Assembly: GCF_026151205.1 (NCBI RefSeq) | Contig: NC_087074.1 | Span: 4,032,001 to 4,096,000, forward strand | Source of the DNA: Bolinopsis microptera | Taxonomy: Eukaryota; Ctenophora; Tentaculata; Lobata; Bolinopsidae | Length of the DNA: 64,000 bases | Direction of reading: 5' to 3' | Shown: piece after piece, positions 11,305-22,156 of the stretch | How positions within the stretch are numbered: the stretch's first letter is position 1 | Layout: each line of letters starts with the position of its first letter | Program-made: the position numbers and the translations under genes | The notes under the pieces: model-generated | Databases searched by the model: none | Seen by the model: only the letters and a program-made list of their open reading frames with translations | What the model was told of the DNA's origin: nothing

Positions 11305-12959
11305 TCATCTTAAAAGATCGGTAATTACTGTCATAAACACAACTCTTGCATTTTTATTGTGACCATACCCACGTTTACAAGAACTGCCCTTAGAGAGAAT
11401 ATTGTGCTGTTCCAAAGAGAGAAATCCCCAATTCCAAAATCCATCAGAAATATTTAAACTTACGGGTAGACAATTGAAGGGAATAGGGAAAGTTCTTGTG
11501 ACATTCTCAGAACTAACTCTCATCAATAAACTAACGGTCTGATTTGAAGAAGGATTGTGGTAGTGCACATTGTCGCACCCTTCAGCTTCTTCCACATCAT
11601 GTGCTATCATAACAGTTAGAGAGAATGGATTGGTGTCATCATCACCATTTACTTTAGTGCTTTGTAGTATTATCCCACATTTTGTTTCTTCAGTGCAAGC
11701 AGAGATTTTATCGTCCGACACAAGTGTTATTTTCAGGTCTTCTGTAAATATCCTGTCAATGGTGAACTCCTGTTCACTGCTAAACAAAATACCATCATCA
11801 CATGATAGTTCATCAGAGTCAATAAATGATTTCAGCAGTATGTCGAGTACCTATTTTGTTGCAAGTTAATATATCTTGAAGGTACTTCGAAGAGATTCTA
11901 TCCCAACACCGATCCAGCGTGATATCAACGATATCTTTGAACATATCTTCCGTAATCTCAATTCTCGAAAGGTGGTAGTCCCCAAAGAGCCAAGATAAAT
12001 AGCATTCAAAGAATTGATAAAGGTGCAAACTTTATCTGACTGTGTACGGACTTCAATTAAGGAATCCCATTCAAGACATAAGAAATCCTTTATCGGTAAA
12101 TCTACCAAAATTGGATAATGGTAAACAATTGGAGCCCTTCGCTCTGTATTTGATCTTTTTGTAAATTTGGCAATTGATTCCAAAGCAGTTATAAAATTTA
12201 GGTTATCGCTGCAATTCTCAGTGAGTATTTCCAAGAGCCTGTTAGTGATATCGCAGTATCTGTTGTTTGAGAAGCTCATCTCAAAATCGATATTTTTGAA
12301 GAGGTACCTAGAGGTTTCTGATAACATGGCTACACCAATTTTCTGGTGATGAGTTACAAGAATCGATACGAGAATTCCAACATCAGATCCAGCCATTTTG
12401 ATAACCATCTTAAGTTGACCCATAGAAATACTGTACAGATCTTTAGTATAAGCTTCAAGAAAAAATATCTTTTTTATTCTCATTGTGTTCAGCTTATCTT
12501 CAACTAACGAAGTAAGTTGTCCTTCTTTGCTGTCTTACAAACCTAGCCTCCTCTACCACCCAAACAAAAACAATCCTCAGAACCCTCCCAGTCAACATCT
12601 CAACATGCTCGTCAAGTACTCCAAACATCTCTCTGTAAACCAGCGCACATTGAAAACATTTCCCCTCTTATTCACGGTCTCTAAAGTATCTTATTCACAT
12701 TCTCCAGTTCTCCACTGTACTTAGATTCAACACAAAACCCCACAGACACCCGGCTTCCAAAGGTCCTGCACGTCCAGAGAAGTCATGTCAAGTCTAGAGA
12801 TCAATCATCTATCACAGGCTGTTAGAGACTGTATCATGGCGTAGTCTTCGGGCATTATCTCTCCTTCAATACCACAAACCAGTTCCAGGTTGTACTGTGT
12901 GAGCGAGACTTCGGAGGTGCTTCCCACAATTTGCTGGTTACCACCACTTCTGGAGCCAT
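11305..12959 (-). pseudogene. BTB-family copy 3 (frameshifted)
   Basis: Three overlapping open pieces: 12483-11866 (BACK-like middle part with KMAGSDVGILVSILVTHHQK), 12028-11819 and 11787-11305 (SSEQEFTIDRIFTEDLKITLVSDDKIS, PIPFNCLP, FWNWGF). The BTB half (12959-12490) is present but indel-rich. Frame breaks near 12030 and 11820 interrupt an otherwise good reading frame. The variable part resembles the genes at 24806 and 52881 more than its array neighbours. ATG at 12959. Confidence 0.75.
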
Positions 12960-13909
12960 TTTGGAGAATTTTAACAACCTAAAAAGAAGTTGATCAATAC
13001 TATGAACTAAAATATTATTTTGAAGTTTGATTATATCAAGAGTCTGTTTACCTGTTTAGTATATCAATGAAATTATTTTGATAGTGTTGGGCTTGGCTAC
13101 AGGAATAACAATACAGTTCAGACAGGTTCAGCAGATCGATCACAATGCAGTTACAACGAATAATGGAACAGGAAAACAATTATTTGTAAAAAGTTGGTAA
13201 AGGATGATATTCAAACTTGAGTAATACAACTCGTTTCTGAAAGGTTTTAAGTGCTCAGTGCTTCTTATGTATTTCAAAACATATGAACAACTTATAAAAT
13301 AAAACCTGAGATCTAATGGTCGCCAATTCAAAAAAATATAAAATTTGATCTTTGCTTATTAAACTATCATTCTACGTAATAATTCTCTTTGACCTGAAAT
13401 TTAACATGAAAAAGATAAACGCCCCATCAATGTGGGAACTTCATCTAAGACCGATCATAAAAAAATTGCCATAAAGAAATGACATTTGTGTTTTATTCTC
13501 TAATTAATTGATTAAAAAGTCCCAATTTGGAAAAAAATAAAGTACATTTTTGATAGATCTTTTCAAAAACCTACGAAACATATTTAAACAGGGGATCTTA
13601 AGAGCCTTGTGACCATTTACCACGGGCGAAATAAATGCGATGATAAATGTTTGGGGCTGGCCGCTTAAGTGCCAGACCAATTTGGTTACTCATATTTAAG
13701 ACGACCCAATATATAAAGGAGATAGTCATTCCTAGTCAACAAATGTCCAAATCATAATTTGGAGCTGACAATAACCCTGTATGGGACAATTCGTATTTTT
13801 AGCTGTGAGTTTCGACCCACTGTAGACTGTAGAGTGAAGTTAAAGAAACATAAGAAATCCGTCGAAACTGAAAATAATTTGAGTTCGGCACAAACTACAA
13901 CTGGTCTCT
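12960..13909. other. Spacer of BTB array
   Basis: Nearly collinear with 45149-45769 plus 47191-47526, so it is the empty version of the site that carries a LINE insertion in the right-hand array (junction near 13575). It contains the BTB leader near 12960-13010 and the conserved BTB 3' flank near 13610-13909. No gene was seen. Confidence 0.65.
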
Positions 13910-14658
13910 TTATTTATCACTGACAACAGCCTTAAATAATATTTTGGCATTCTTGTCGTGACAATAAGCATAACGGCAGGAAGGACCACTATCACAAATA
14001 CCGTATCTATTAAAGGAAACGAAACCCCAGTGCCAAAATCCAGACCAAGATGGATTAATATTAAATGGAACAGGGTAAACTGATGTCTGGTTATTTCCTG
14101 ACGTTATACGTAATATAAAACTAACACTCTGGTGTGCTTTATCACGTCATGATAATCGAATTTCTACATTATCTTATTTAACTCTCTTTCTTGCACTACT
14201 TTGAGCGAAAATGATGTGAACATCTTCTTGAGAATTTATGGGTGTGGTTTGCATTCATAATGGCTCATTTGTTTCTTTTTTGCAAGAAGATATCTTTTCG
14301 TCAGAAACAAGTGCTACCTTTAAATCTTCAGTCAGGACATTTCCGAAGGACAGTTCCTCGTCATTGACAGATACCAGTGGTTCTCATTTGCATTGCTTGA
14401 TAATTTATCACAATTAAGGAATACTTGTAGAAGCTTAGAAGTACCCACAGAATCATCTTCGCTTTAAAAGCTTTCAGATATTGTTACAGTGGCTTTGTTC
14501 CAAACATCGTTCTTCTTTGATGTTAATGATTTCCTCAAAACTTCTTCGGTTCCATTTGACAGCAGTTTTATGATCAGTATCCTTCCAGAGATGCAACCAT
14601 GTGTATTGTGCATCAAAAGATGATGGAATATTGGTTTACTGTGTCTGAAGATGAAAAT
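13910..14658 (-). pseudogene. BTB-family copy 4, C-terminal fragment
   Basis: Only the variable C-terminal half is present, from the usual stop (13910) up to about 14658, where homology ends abruptly beside unrelated sequence. It is recognisable by family segments (EKISS, PINSQ, WSG-W-GF), but frameshifts prevent any long reading frame. It is closest to copies 1 and 2 and to the 47527 gene. It marks one edge of the left BTB array. Confidence 0.65.
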
Positions 14659-14876
14659 AGATCGTGCGTGGTTTAACTACGGCCAATTTCTCGTTTTTAT
14701 GCTCAATATTTCAACAACTTTATTAACTGGTTAAATTAACTATCTGAACCGATATTTTGTGCAGGAAAAAAGAAGAGAAGAAGCCGGAAGTAAGTAACTA
14801 TAGAAAGTTGGTGGTTTCAATTTAGTAAGCCGGCTTCACTTAATCTCCAGTTTGGGCTGTGGAAAGAAATCAAGAC

Positions 14877-15236
14877 ATGTTAACCACATTCCTGACTGCC
14901 ACAAACAATTTGACTATCGAGGTTATGATCTGGAAACACATGATTGAAGGAAACTGGACGAACGTTCCATCATATGGCTACCGTACTCTTTACTATAGTG
15001 TGGCAAATCCAGAGAACGATGTCATGTTTACAAGTCTTGTCGTCCAGCGTGTAAAAGAATCAGATGTAACACAGCACCGTGCAGTGATAGTCATTGATGA
15101 TAAGCAGCAAACTTCCGACATGATACCAGTGACATTATCTCCAACTGATATTTTTAAATTATTCAGTTTAACTGTGATAAAAGCCTTTTCATTTTCAAAC
15201 AAAAAAGAATATGAAACACTAATGCAAAGTTACTGA
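14877..15236 (+). CDS. Orphan ORF, 119 aa, unknown function
   Basis: Open frame from ATG 14877 (MLTTFLTATNNLTIEVMIW...) to TGA at 15234. The frame extends upstream to a possible 3' splice site at 14849 (tctccag), and a good 5' splice motif (gtaagt) lies at 14789 after a short K/E/R-rich stretch, so this may be the last exon of a spliced gene. The protein has no signal peptide and no obvious membrane segment. A middle part rich in beta-type residues (VMFTSLVVQRV, HRAVIVIDD) ends in a short FSLTVIKAFSF helix. I do not recognise a family. It lies between the BTB array and the shared segment and is not duplicated elsewhere in the window. Confidence 0.4.
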   Translation: MLTTFLTATNNLTIEVMIWKHMIEGNWTNVPSYGYRTLYYSVANPENDVMFTSLVVQRVKESDVTQHRAVIVIDDKQQTSDMIPVTLSPTDIFKLFSLTVIKAFSFSNKKEYETLMQSY

Positions 15237-15275
15237 GTATAAATCAGCCGACAGGTGCTGAAAATTAAATATATA

Positions 15276-15333
15276 ATGCCTACTGGTGAGACCAGCAGGC
15301 ATAATGTCGATCTGAGGGGCTAACCCTCACCAG
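15276..15333. other. Hairpin cluster with two alternative pairings
   Basis: atgcct-a-ctggt pairs with accag-c-aggcat across a gag loop (15276-15302). gaggg pairs with ccctc (15314-15328). Alternatively, CTGGTGAG (15283-15290) can pair with CTCACCAG (15326-15333), which excludes both. It sits about 40 bases after the stop of the 119-aa ORF. It could be an RNA 3' structure or a repeat terminus. Confidence 0.45.
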
Positions 15334-15340
15334 GTCGTGA

Positions 15341-15476
15341 TTAACTCCAGAAAATCCGCGGCTCAATTCCCCAACTCCATAATTGCGCGGCTTTTATGTT
15401 ACTTATATATGTAAATATACGTTTCAGCACTGTGTTACGAGGCAGTAGACCCCCCAGCGCATTTTCTGGAGTTGAT
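15341..15476. repeat. Short inverted-repeat element (~136 bp)
   Basis: ttaactccagaaaatccg at 15341-15358 is matched in reverse complement by cgcattttctggagttga at 15459-15476 with few mismatches. A small MITE-like or hairpin element is possible. No coding content and no obvious target-site duplication. Confidence 0.45.
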
Positions 15477-15749
15477 TGTCGCGCGCATTTTTTTGAGTTG
15501 GGTTACATCTTGGTGACAGGTACAAAAAATTTTAAAATCTGAGCAAATTTATTTTACATTTTATCGTGCACCCCCTAATATTGCATTATATCAAAGCGCG
15601 CGCCGAACTTTGCTTTGCTTAGCTTAAATATCATTGAGGAGAAATTATAATTGCAAAATATTTGTTCCTAGAAATCGCGATCCGACGAATTAATTTAATA
15701 GTTAAATTCGGCAGGCGTAACTAATTTTGGTAGATTATAAACTTGTAGC

Positions 15750-16750
15750 GCGATGTGTTACTGGACCGCGCCGCGCACCCAATTATGCTATGCTTCTCGC
15801 AAGCAATCGTTAAATCGGAAAAATGCGCTACTGGGCCTCGCCGAGCTGCGAAGAACTGACATCGTCAATTAAATTATAAAAATATCGATATTTTGGTCAA
15901 GGATCCTTGACGATGTTGATATTTCAAATGTAAGGCGTTTAATTTACAATGTCAATCCTTCACAGCTTGGATGATGATTAATCACTCTACACTTTGTAGC
16001 GCGATGCGTTACTGTGCCGCGCCGCGCACTCAATAAGGCTTCTCACAGCTTCTCACTTCTCCTGGCTAGATCGGCGAGATGCGCTACTGTGCCGCGCCGA
16101 GCTGCCATGAATTGACATCGTCAATTAATCTACACTCGACTGTCACGTGACTTTTTAAACACGTTCTCTTGGTGGCCCTGAATGACTATTCGAAATCATA
16201 GCCCTCTAATCTGATGCCAACCTTAACCCTAACCCAATCCCTAACAAAAGCATATGCTGAAACCCTAACCCTAACGAGAAATTCGACCAACTTCCTTATA
16301 CGGTCATATCACGTGATCAAGACAGTTTTTTGCAAATATCTCGGCAGGGGAGCATTTTAACCCTATGTCATGGGGGGTGATTCGGAATCAGCAGCCGAAA
16401 ATACATCGATTCAAGCTGGTTTCAACTGTCGGGGGCCCTTTTAGAATAATCTCGAAGATCGACTGTTGAGTGATTTAGCACGCTCGTCACAGCTTGGCGA
16501 GGCCCAGTTAAGGTGCATTGTGCATCTTTGATACATGTTTCGTATCCAAATATCATTACCTGAGGACCCCAGGCTATTATGTTCATTAACATAAAGAATA
16601 AAGATTTGGCGGAATGACAGGCTGAGCGCGGCCCAGTAAAAATATCAGAAATATTATGGATACGCTTCGCGCGCGAAAAGTGGCATGCAACGTATGTCAA
16701 GTGCATCTTACTGATTTTATTATTGGATGCGCGGCGCAGTCCAGTAATTT
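15750..16750. repeat. GC-rich repeat modules (ACTGgrCCGCGCC motif)
   Basis: The motif recurs as tactggaccgcgccgcgc (15764), ctactgggcctcgccgagc (15829), ttactgtgccgcgccgcgc (16009) and ctactgtgccgcgccgagc (16085), and inverted at about 16495, 16635 and 16728. Two direct modules (15750-15870 and 15998-16130) both end in gacatcgtcaatta. A further module (16563-16650, ggctattatgttcat...ggcggaatgacaggctgag) recurs at 63905-63967. A dispersed non-coding repeat (SINE or MITE-like) is likely. Confidence 0.55.
16216..16276. repeat. Short interstitial telomere-like tract
   Basis: Degenerate CCCTAA units (accctaaccc, ccctaaccctaac) around 16216-16276, mirrored near 62640-62700. It is too short to be an active telomere; probably an old interstitial insertion. 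Confidence 0.55.
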
Positions 16751-17730
16751 GTAATGTAAAGGGTCACCTCGTTGCTAAATTTTGTTTTGTAGTTGTTATA
16801 GTGATTAGTTTTATTTTCCATTGTTTATTAATAATATTATAATAACATTATATGGACTGAAAGCCCGGCACGAGAAATTTGTTAAATCTTTGCCGAAAGT
16901 TATTTTTAAAAAAGGGTCACTGGTCACGCTGCTTCGAAAAAATGTCAGATTTTCATTGAGTATATTCAGTTTATAACAGAAAATCTCAAAATTTCACATT
17001 GCGAAATTATAAACAACTTTGCTGGTTATAATTTGCATTGTTGTTTGTTTCATTGTCGTTGTTGATTGTTCTCCTTAGTGATATGCCTAGTAGTATAGTG
17101 TCTCACCAACACATTTGCTCATTAAGTATAAATACTTTATATGTATGTTTCGTGTTGTTCTGCGATGAAATACATCATGGTGCTCCATCGCCACCAATTA
17201 CAATTGCAATGTCAAATGTAAGCTCTGATGAATCAAATTTCTTACACGAAAATGAATTGATTAAAATGCTAATGTTTAGGGAAAGGCATTTTGAAGAAAG
17301 GTTTCGCTTTACCTCAGTTAAGTTTGTCTCCAGGAACTGTCTGTCATCTTTGCAGACAGTCAGTCACGATTTCATTGGTTCTCAAAATACTCTTTTGCTT
17401 GTTTTGCAACCTTTCTGAAGTTGCAGCCCTTCTAGTATTTGGTTTTCTCAAAAACTGCAGAATATTATCCTCTCAAGCATCAAGCAAAAAAAATGTGTCT
17501 TTCTTTCTTTCTTTCACAATTAAACACATACCCTCATTTAACGCAAAACCCTGACTTATTTTCCTTCCCTAAACTCTGCAGTAAGTCAAGGTTTTACTGT
17601 AGTATGTCACTGTAACTGTTTACTTTGTTAAGTGGCTCTGAACACTTTGTTTATGCTCGGCCATGATATCAAGTTTTTACAATTATTTGACCATATTTAT
17701 TTACTTTGACTTTGGTTCAGGTAGAAGATT
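16751..17730. other. Intergenic region upstream of PCID2
   Basis: It holds an open frame of 126 codons (17038-17418, starting MLFVSLSLL) and an overlapping one, but neither is preserved in the mirror copy (61300-61860) and neither shows a known motif, so I do not call a gene. The region probably contains the PCID2 promoter and 5' UTR; a 3' splice site (ttggttcag) ends at 17720. Confidence 0.45.
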
Positions 17731-18927
17731 ATGAATTTTGGAGGGCCTAATCCTCTTAAACAGCTGCTCTCAACTGCAAAAGCTGCATTAGAAAACGATG
17801 ATGGAAAAGAATTTGCTGATTTGATGTCTTTAAATCATCCATTTTCGTTGAGAAATTGGAACCTTAACAATATAAATCTGGATCCACCATTCGATCAGAT
17901 GATGTTAGAACATTTCCAATGTTCCGATGCAGTAATTGCAAATGATTTTGCCACAGCATTTAATCATCAGTGCAATGTTATTCAGATTTTTGCCAGAATG
18001 TTTAAAACTCAGAAGGAAGACAACTGGGGCCTGCCAATGATGAACATCATGATAAAGGATATGTTTTCTTTGGCTGTAAAAGCTGATATTGTTGCTGTCG
18101 CAAATGGTGAAATGGTAGGATCAAAAATTGATGCATGTGCTGATATGCTCATGACAGTTTTCAGAGTTTGTGCTAGTGATTCTAGAACAAGTATTGAGTA
18201 TACAAAGCGATGGGGACTGATGCCTATCATCAATCTGTTATTCAAATGCTACTTCAAAACAAATAAGCTTCACTTGTGTAAACCATTGATTATTGCAATT
18301 GAGACCAACGCTGCAAACAAAGACATCAAAGACCTGTTTTCTATCGCTGACAGGGTAACATACAATTACTTTGTTGGTATGAAGCATATGTTCGAGAATG
18401 AATTCAAGGGTGCTGACAAATGTCTTTCATTTTCCTTTGAGAACTGTTTGAAAAGTTGCACCAGTAATAAGAGAAAGATTCTTATATGCCTAATCCCGGT
18501 AAAGATGACTCTTGGCTTCATGCCTAAGGTATCAATATTGAAGAAATACAACCTGTGTGAGTTTGAAGACGTTGTTGAAGCTGTTAAAACAGGTAATATC
18601 AAACTTCTTAATGAAGCTATCGAAAAGAATGCTGCTTTCTTTACAAGAGCTGGAATATACCTCATTCTAGAAAAACTCAAAGTCATAACTCTCAGGAATC
18701 TCTTTAAAAAGATTTACCTCATCACTGGTTCTTTTCAAATTGATGTGGCAAGATTCAAAACAGCATTGAATTGGCTTGGACTTGAAGATGTTGATTCAGA
18801 TGAAACTGAGTGCATCCTTGCTAATATGATCAATGATGGTTACATTAAGGGTTACATATCAGAGCAGCACAAGAAAATTGTAGTGAGCAAAGTTAATGCA
18901 TTTCCTAAGCTTAATACATTTTTATAG
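17731..18927 (+). CDS. PCID2: PCI domain-containing protein 2 (TREX-2 subunit, Thp1 homologue)
   Basis: Single open exon of 398 aa, almost the length of human PCID2 (399). Family blocks run in order: EFADLMSLNHP near residue 30, LDPPFDQMMLEHFQC near 50, KEDNWGLPMM near 100, FRVCASDSRTSIEYTKRWG near 145-165, NKLHLCKPLI near 180, RVTYNYFVGMKHMFENEF near 210, ILICLIPVKMTLGFMP near 250, and the PCI winged-helix end ECILANMI / GYIKGYISEQHKKIVVSK. PCID2 sits with GANP, DSS1 and centrin in the TREX-2 complex, which couples transcription to mRNA export at nuclear pores. The ATG follows a 3' splice site by 10 bases, so the 5' UTR is spliced or trans-spliced. It is followed on the same strand by the coiled-coil gene 489 bp on. 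An inverted broken copy is at 59898-61118. Confidence 0.95.
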   Translation: MNFGGPNPLKQLLSTAKAALENDDGKEFADLMSLNHPFSLRNWNLNNINLDPPFDQMMLEHFQCSDAVIANDFATAFNHQCNVIQIFARMFKTQKEDNWGLPMMNIMIKDMFSLAVKADIVAVANGEMVGSKIDACADMLMTVFRVCASDSRTSIEYTKRWGLMPIINLLFKCYFKTNKLHLCKPLIIAIETNAANKDIKDLFSIADRVTYNYFVGMKHMFENEFKGADKCLSFSFENCLKSCTSNKRKILICLIPVKMTLGFMPKVSILKKYNLCEFEDVVEAVKTGNIKLLNEAIEKNAAFFTRAGIYLILEKLKVITLRNLFKKIYLITGSFQIDVARFKTALNWLGLEDVDSDETECILANMINDGYIKGYISEQHKKIVVSKVNAFPKLNTFL

Positions 18928-19415
18928 GCAGTGACAAAGCTATTTTATGAAGTTGTGCATTTTACATTTTGTCATCATTTTATTATAGAAATAAGAACTT
19001 TGCTGAGCTTTATTCCTGCATAAGTGATTAAGTCTTGATTAATTAATGATATTTCAATGATATTTATCAGCACTTAATGCATCATTTAATAAGAAAATGT
19101 TCCTGGTATTTGAAATTATCAAGTTTTGTCACAAGATTTTAATATTTTAAGCATTTTATCTCAGATTACCGCAAGTCTCTTTGGCTGAACTATGATAAAC
19201 TTATAGATGTGTCATTTATACATGTGGCACATGCCATTTATATGTAATTTACTGTAAATTATCCTCAAGATAATATGATAATTTGTTTTCGAAAAACGTC
19301 AAAACTTTTCCTAAAAATGTTGGTAACTCTCCAATGATTTTTCTAGTAGATCTAAACATTATTTCAATTATTTTCAGGATGTAGATTTCAACAGACATTT
19401 CATAGCAGAAATAAT
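18928..19415. promoter_or_regulatory. PCID2-coiled-coil intergenic with 3' splice site before next ATG
   Basis: AT-rich, no gene. A strong pyrimidine-rich 3' splice site (attattttcag) ends at 19377, 38 bases before the ATG of the coiled-coil gene. No obvious upstream exon was identified. Confidence 0.5.
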
Positions 19416-21833
19416 ATGTCTAAAGACCTAAAGATCTTACAGCTTCAAGATGATCTTGAGCAGGCTGGAAAAGAGATAAAACATCTTCAAAAGATAACTG
19501 AAAACTTGATGAATGATCAGAATGCACAAAATGCTACCATGAGTCGGATGTCGCTTGAAAATAGTTCTCTCAGATTAGAACGAGATGAGTTAAGGAATGT
19601 GATCCAGTTAGCTGATGATGGCATTGCTGATATTAACACTCATTGGAAGCAGAAGTTTTTTATGTGGAGAGAAACTGAATCCCATCTTATGAAGGAACTT
19701 TCTCAGAGTAAAGAAAAGATTCATGAGCTTTCCTCTGAGTTCGAGACTAAGACTGAGAAGCAATTGAAAGAATATGAGAAGTTCAAGTTAGTTGTTGAAA
19801 ATACAAAGGAAGAAAATGAGAAGTTACTCCAATCTTTAGCTATAGCAGATGATGAAATGAAAGCTGTGAATAGAAAGCTTACAGACGAATCTCGGAAAAA
19901 TATTAAAAACATGTTCTTGTCTCGGGAGAATGAGGTTTTGAGTGAGAAGGTCAGTGTTCTTGAAGAAAAAGTTAATTCATTTTATGAGGAATCAATTCAG
20001 CACAGTCGTGAATTGAACCAGCTTGGAGTCAGACAGGAAGCTGAAAGAGACTTCAATGTTGTAAACCAGCAAGGTGAAGTGTTGCAGCTCAATGTTCATG
20101 TTACCTCTTTGAAGAAAGATCTTGATTCTAGGGAAAATGAAATAAAGCACTGTCAAGATGAAATAAGCAGGCTTTCTTGCTTATGTGAATCACAAGCTTC
20201 AAAAATAAAGCAGATACGGAAACAGTACGAATCATCCAATACTTCAAATGCTGAATCTTCTTTGATTATCAAGAAAGAAAGAGAAAACCTTAAGAAAGCT
20301 AGCAAAGTTATTGATGACTTGGATCAAAAACTGAACGCATTTCAAAAGATTAACGATGAATTAAAAGCTGAAAACGATCTTAAGTTTGAACTGGTAAGAG
20401 AAAAAGATGCTCAAATTCAGCATTACAAAACATGTTATATAGAAATAGAATCAAAGTTCAATGATCTCATAACTGAGGTGGATAATTACAAACACACACT
20501 CAATCTTGCTGAAAATGAGAAAATTGTTGTAAATAGAGACCTGAGTTCTTGGATTTCGAAGCATGATTCTATCAAGGATTGCCTGACCAAAGTATCAGCA
20601 GAGAATATGAATCTTGTCGAGGAGCTAGAAAAATGTAATTCTAGCCTAGCTGTGCTCAGCAGTCAATGTAAAGATGTTGAGATGGAATACAGCTGCACTA
20701 ATCAAGAGTTGGAGGATTGCCATCAAAAATTGGCTGCTTTTGAAATAGAATTAGCTGATAAAAACCTTCAGATTGAGGAATTGACGAAAGAAAATTCGTT
20801 TATAAATAGAAAAGTTATGGATATGATTGAGGAGAAAACGATGGATTCAAAAGTAATGAATAACAAAGAGATTGAATATCAGGAACTTGCCAAAGCCATG
20901 GAATCATTAAAGAGAAGAGGTTCCTCAGAGATAGCTGCCCTCAAGGATGAACTGTTATCTAAAGAAGCTTTGCATCATGAGTACAAAAGAGAGATGGAGG
21001 AGAAGGTGGACAATCTGATCAATATGGCTGAATTCTCTGATAAGTCGACATCAAATGTCTCCTTATGTTCGTCAATATTGGTTAATTGTGGGACCATGAC
21101 TGAACCTGAAGTGAATTCTACATCTAATTCACATAACCTAAGAAAGCAAATTTCTGTTCTGAAAAAAGCTGTTGCCAATAAAGAAAGAAAACTGTGTCAT
21201 GCTGAGACGAAGCTTGCCAAGCAGGCCTCTACTATTGTTCAAAAACAGTGCCAAATTGATCAGCTCAGTACGAAATTTGCCTCAAGATTCAACCAAAGTG
21301 AACAGGCAAGAGAAAGTGATCACAATATAGCAATAACTGTGAAAAACTTGAACGAAAAAGTAAACTCATTAAACAAAGTAATAAATGGTAAAAATGAAGA
21401 GCTGGATGAATTAAAGGCTGCTGAATCTGAGCTAAAGAAAAGAGAGAAAACCTTCTGGGAGCTGTCCGAGCTTGTGAATATTTTACAAAACGAACTGGAC
21501 AGTAAACACACCAACACTCTCAGGGAAGTTAACTTTTACAAGGACAGATTGATGGACTATGAAAGACGGACTCCGTCTGTAAATAAAAGTGTTAATACCT
21601 CTTTGCAAGAAGTAGATGACGGTTTTGAAGGTGAGTGTGATGTTATTTCCTGTAAGTCGGGAGAAGAAAGGTCTTTTGATCTGAAAGGTTTAGAGACTGT
21701 TATGAACAATTTGAAAAGCGATTACAAAAATGACCTTGATGCCATTCATGCATCATTCAGGGAGAAATTATCTGATATTGGAGATTATTCTGATTATAAT
21801 GAACTGAAATGGATTGACCTTATGAATAAGTAG
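19416..21833 (+). CDS. Long coiled-coil protein, 805 aa
   Basis: Uninterrupted frame from ATG 19416 (MSKDLKILQLQDDLEQAGKE) to TAG. Nearly the whole chain is predicted coiled coil: heptad-like L/I spacing and very high E, K, Q, N, S content from residue 1 to about 700, with breaks around residues 555-575 (SSILVNCGTMTEPEV) and an acidic, less helical tail after about 715. There is no signal peptide, membrane segment or catalytic motif. Proteins of this kind are often centrosomal, ciliary, kinetochore or vesicle-tethering scaffolds; I cannot assign a family. It lies in a same-strand row with PCID2 and Asterix. The mirror copy (56933-59421) is frameshifted. Confidence 0.8.
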   Translation: MSKDLKILQLQDDLEQAGKEIKHLQKITENLMNDQNAQNATMSRMSLENSSLRLERDELRNVIQLADDGIADINTHWKQKFFMWRETESHLMKELSQSKEKIHELSSEFETKTEKQLKEYEKFKLVVENTKEENEKLLQSLAIADDEMKAVNRKLTDESRKNIKNMFLSRENEVLSEKVSVLEEKVNSFYEESIQHSRELNQLGVRQEAERDFNVVNQQGEVLQLNVHVTSLKKDLDSRENEIKHCQDEISRLSCLCESQASKIKQIRKQYESSNTSNAESSLIIKKERENLKKASKVIDDLDQKLNAFQKINDELKAENDLKFELVREKDAQIQHYKTCYIEIESKFNDLITEVDNYKHTLNLAENEKIVVNRDLSSWISKHDSIKDCLTKVSAENMNLVEELEKCNSSLAVLSSQCKDVEMEYSCTNQELEDCHQKLAAFEIELADKNLQIEELTKENSFINRKVMDMIEEKTMDSKVMNNKEIEYQELAKAMESLKRRGSSEIAALKDELLSKEALHHEYKREMEEKVDNLINMAEFSDKSTSNVSLCSSILVNCGTMTEPEVNSTSNSHNLRKQISVLKKAVANKERKLCHAETKLAKQASTIVQKQCQIDQLSTKFASRFNQSEQARESDHNIAITVKNLNEKVNSLNKVINGKNEELDELKAAESELKKREKTFWELSELVNILQNELDSKHTNTLREVNFYKDRLMDYERRTPSVNKSVNTSLQEVDDGFEGECDVISCKSGEERSFDLKGLETVMNNLKSDYKNDLDAIHASFREKLSDIGDYSDYNELKWIDLMNK

Positions 21834-22156
21834 ATAACTAGCTAGAAGTAAACATTATGTTTCGATTCAGGTTCTGTTTTAATTTAATACCTTAATATTG
21901 GGCGACCTCACCATCAACATGCAATTTGATAAACAAATATGCTACTGGAGAATTTTGTCATACTTTTGAGACTTTTATAAGTTGCACCTAAGCTTATCTC
22001 CAAGTACATGTTAAATAACATGTTAGCGTATATAATACTTTTACCAGCTGAGGCCTCAGCGGTTTGTAATTTTGCCATTTTGCAGTCACAGTTTATACCT
22101 ATTACAGTTTATTATACATATATTATTTATTTCTTTGAGACAGTTTAATATGGCTA
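21834..22156. other. 3' flank of coiled-coil gene
   Basis: AT-rich, no features apart from the TA insertion site of the MITE at 22155-22156. Confidence 0.5.

Noticed and set aside
15276-15333. tRNA gene
   Set aside because: The hairpins do not form a cloverleaf and no A/B box or anticodon arm is visible.
17038-17554. Two ORFs of 126 and 87 codons upstream of PCID2
   Set aside because: Not conserved in frame in the mirror copy at 61300-61860, no motif, and in the likely PCID2 5' region.
17731-18927. COP9 signalosome or proteasome PCI subunit
   Set aside because: FRVCASDSR, NKLHLCKPLI and GYISEQHKKIVVSK are specific to the PCID2/Thp1 family.
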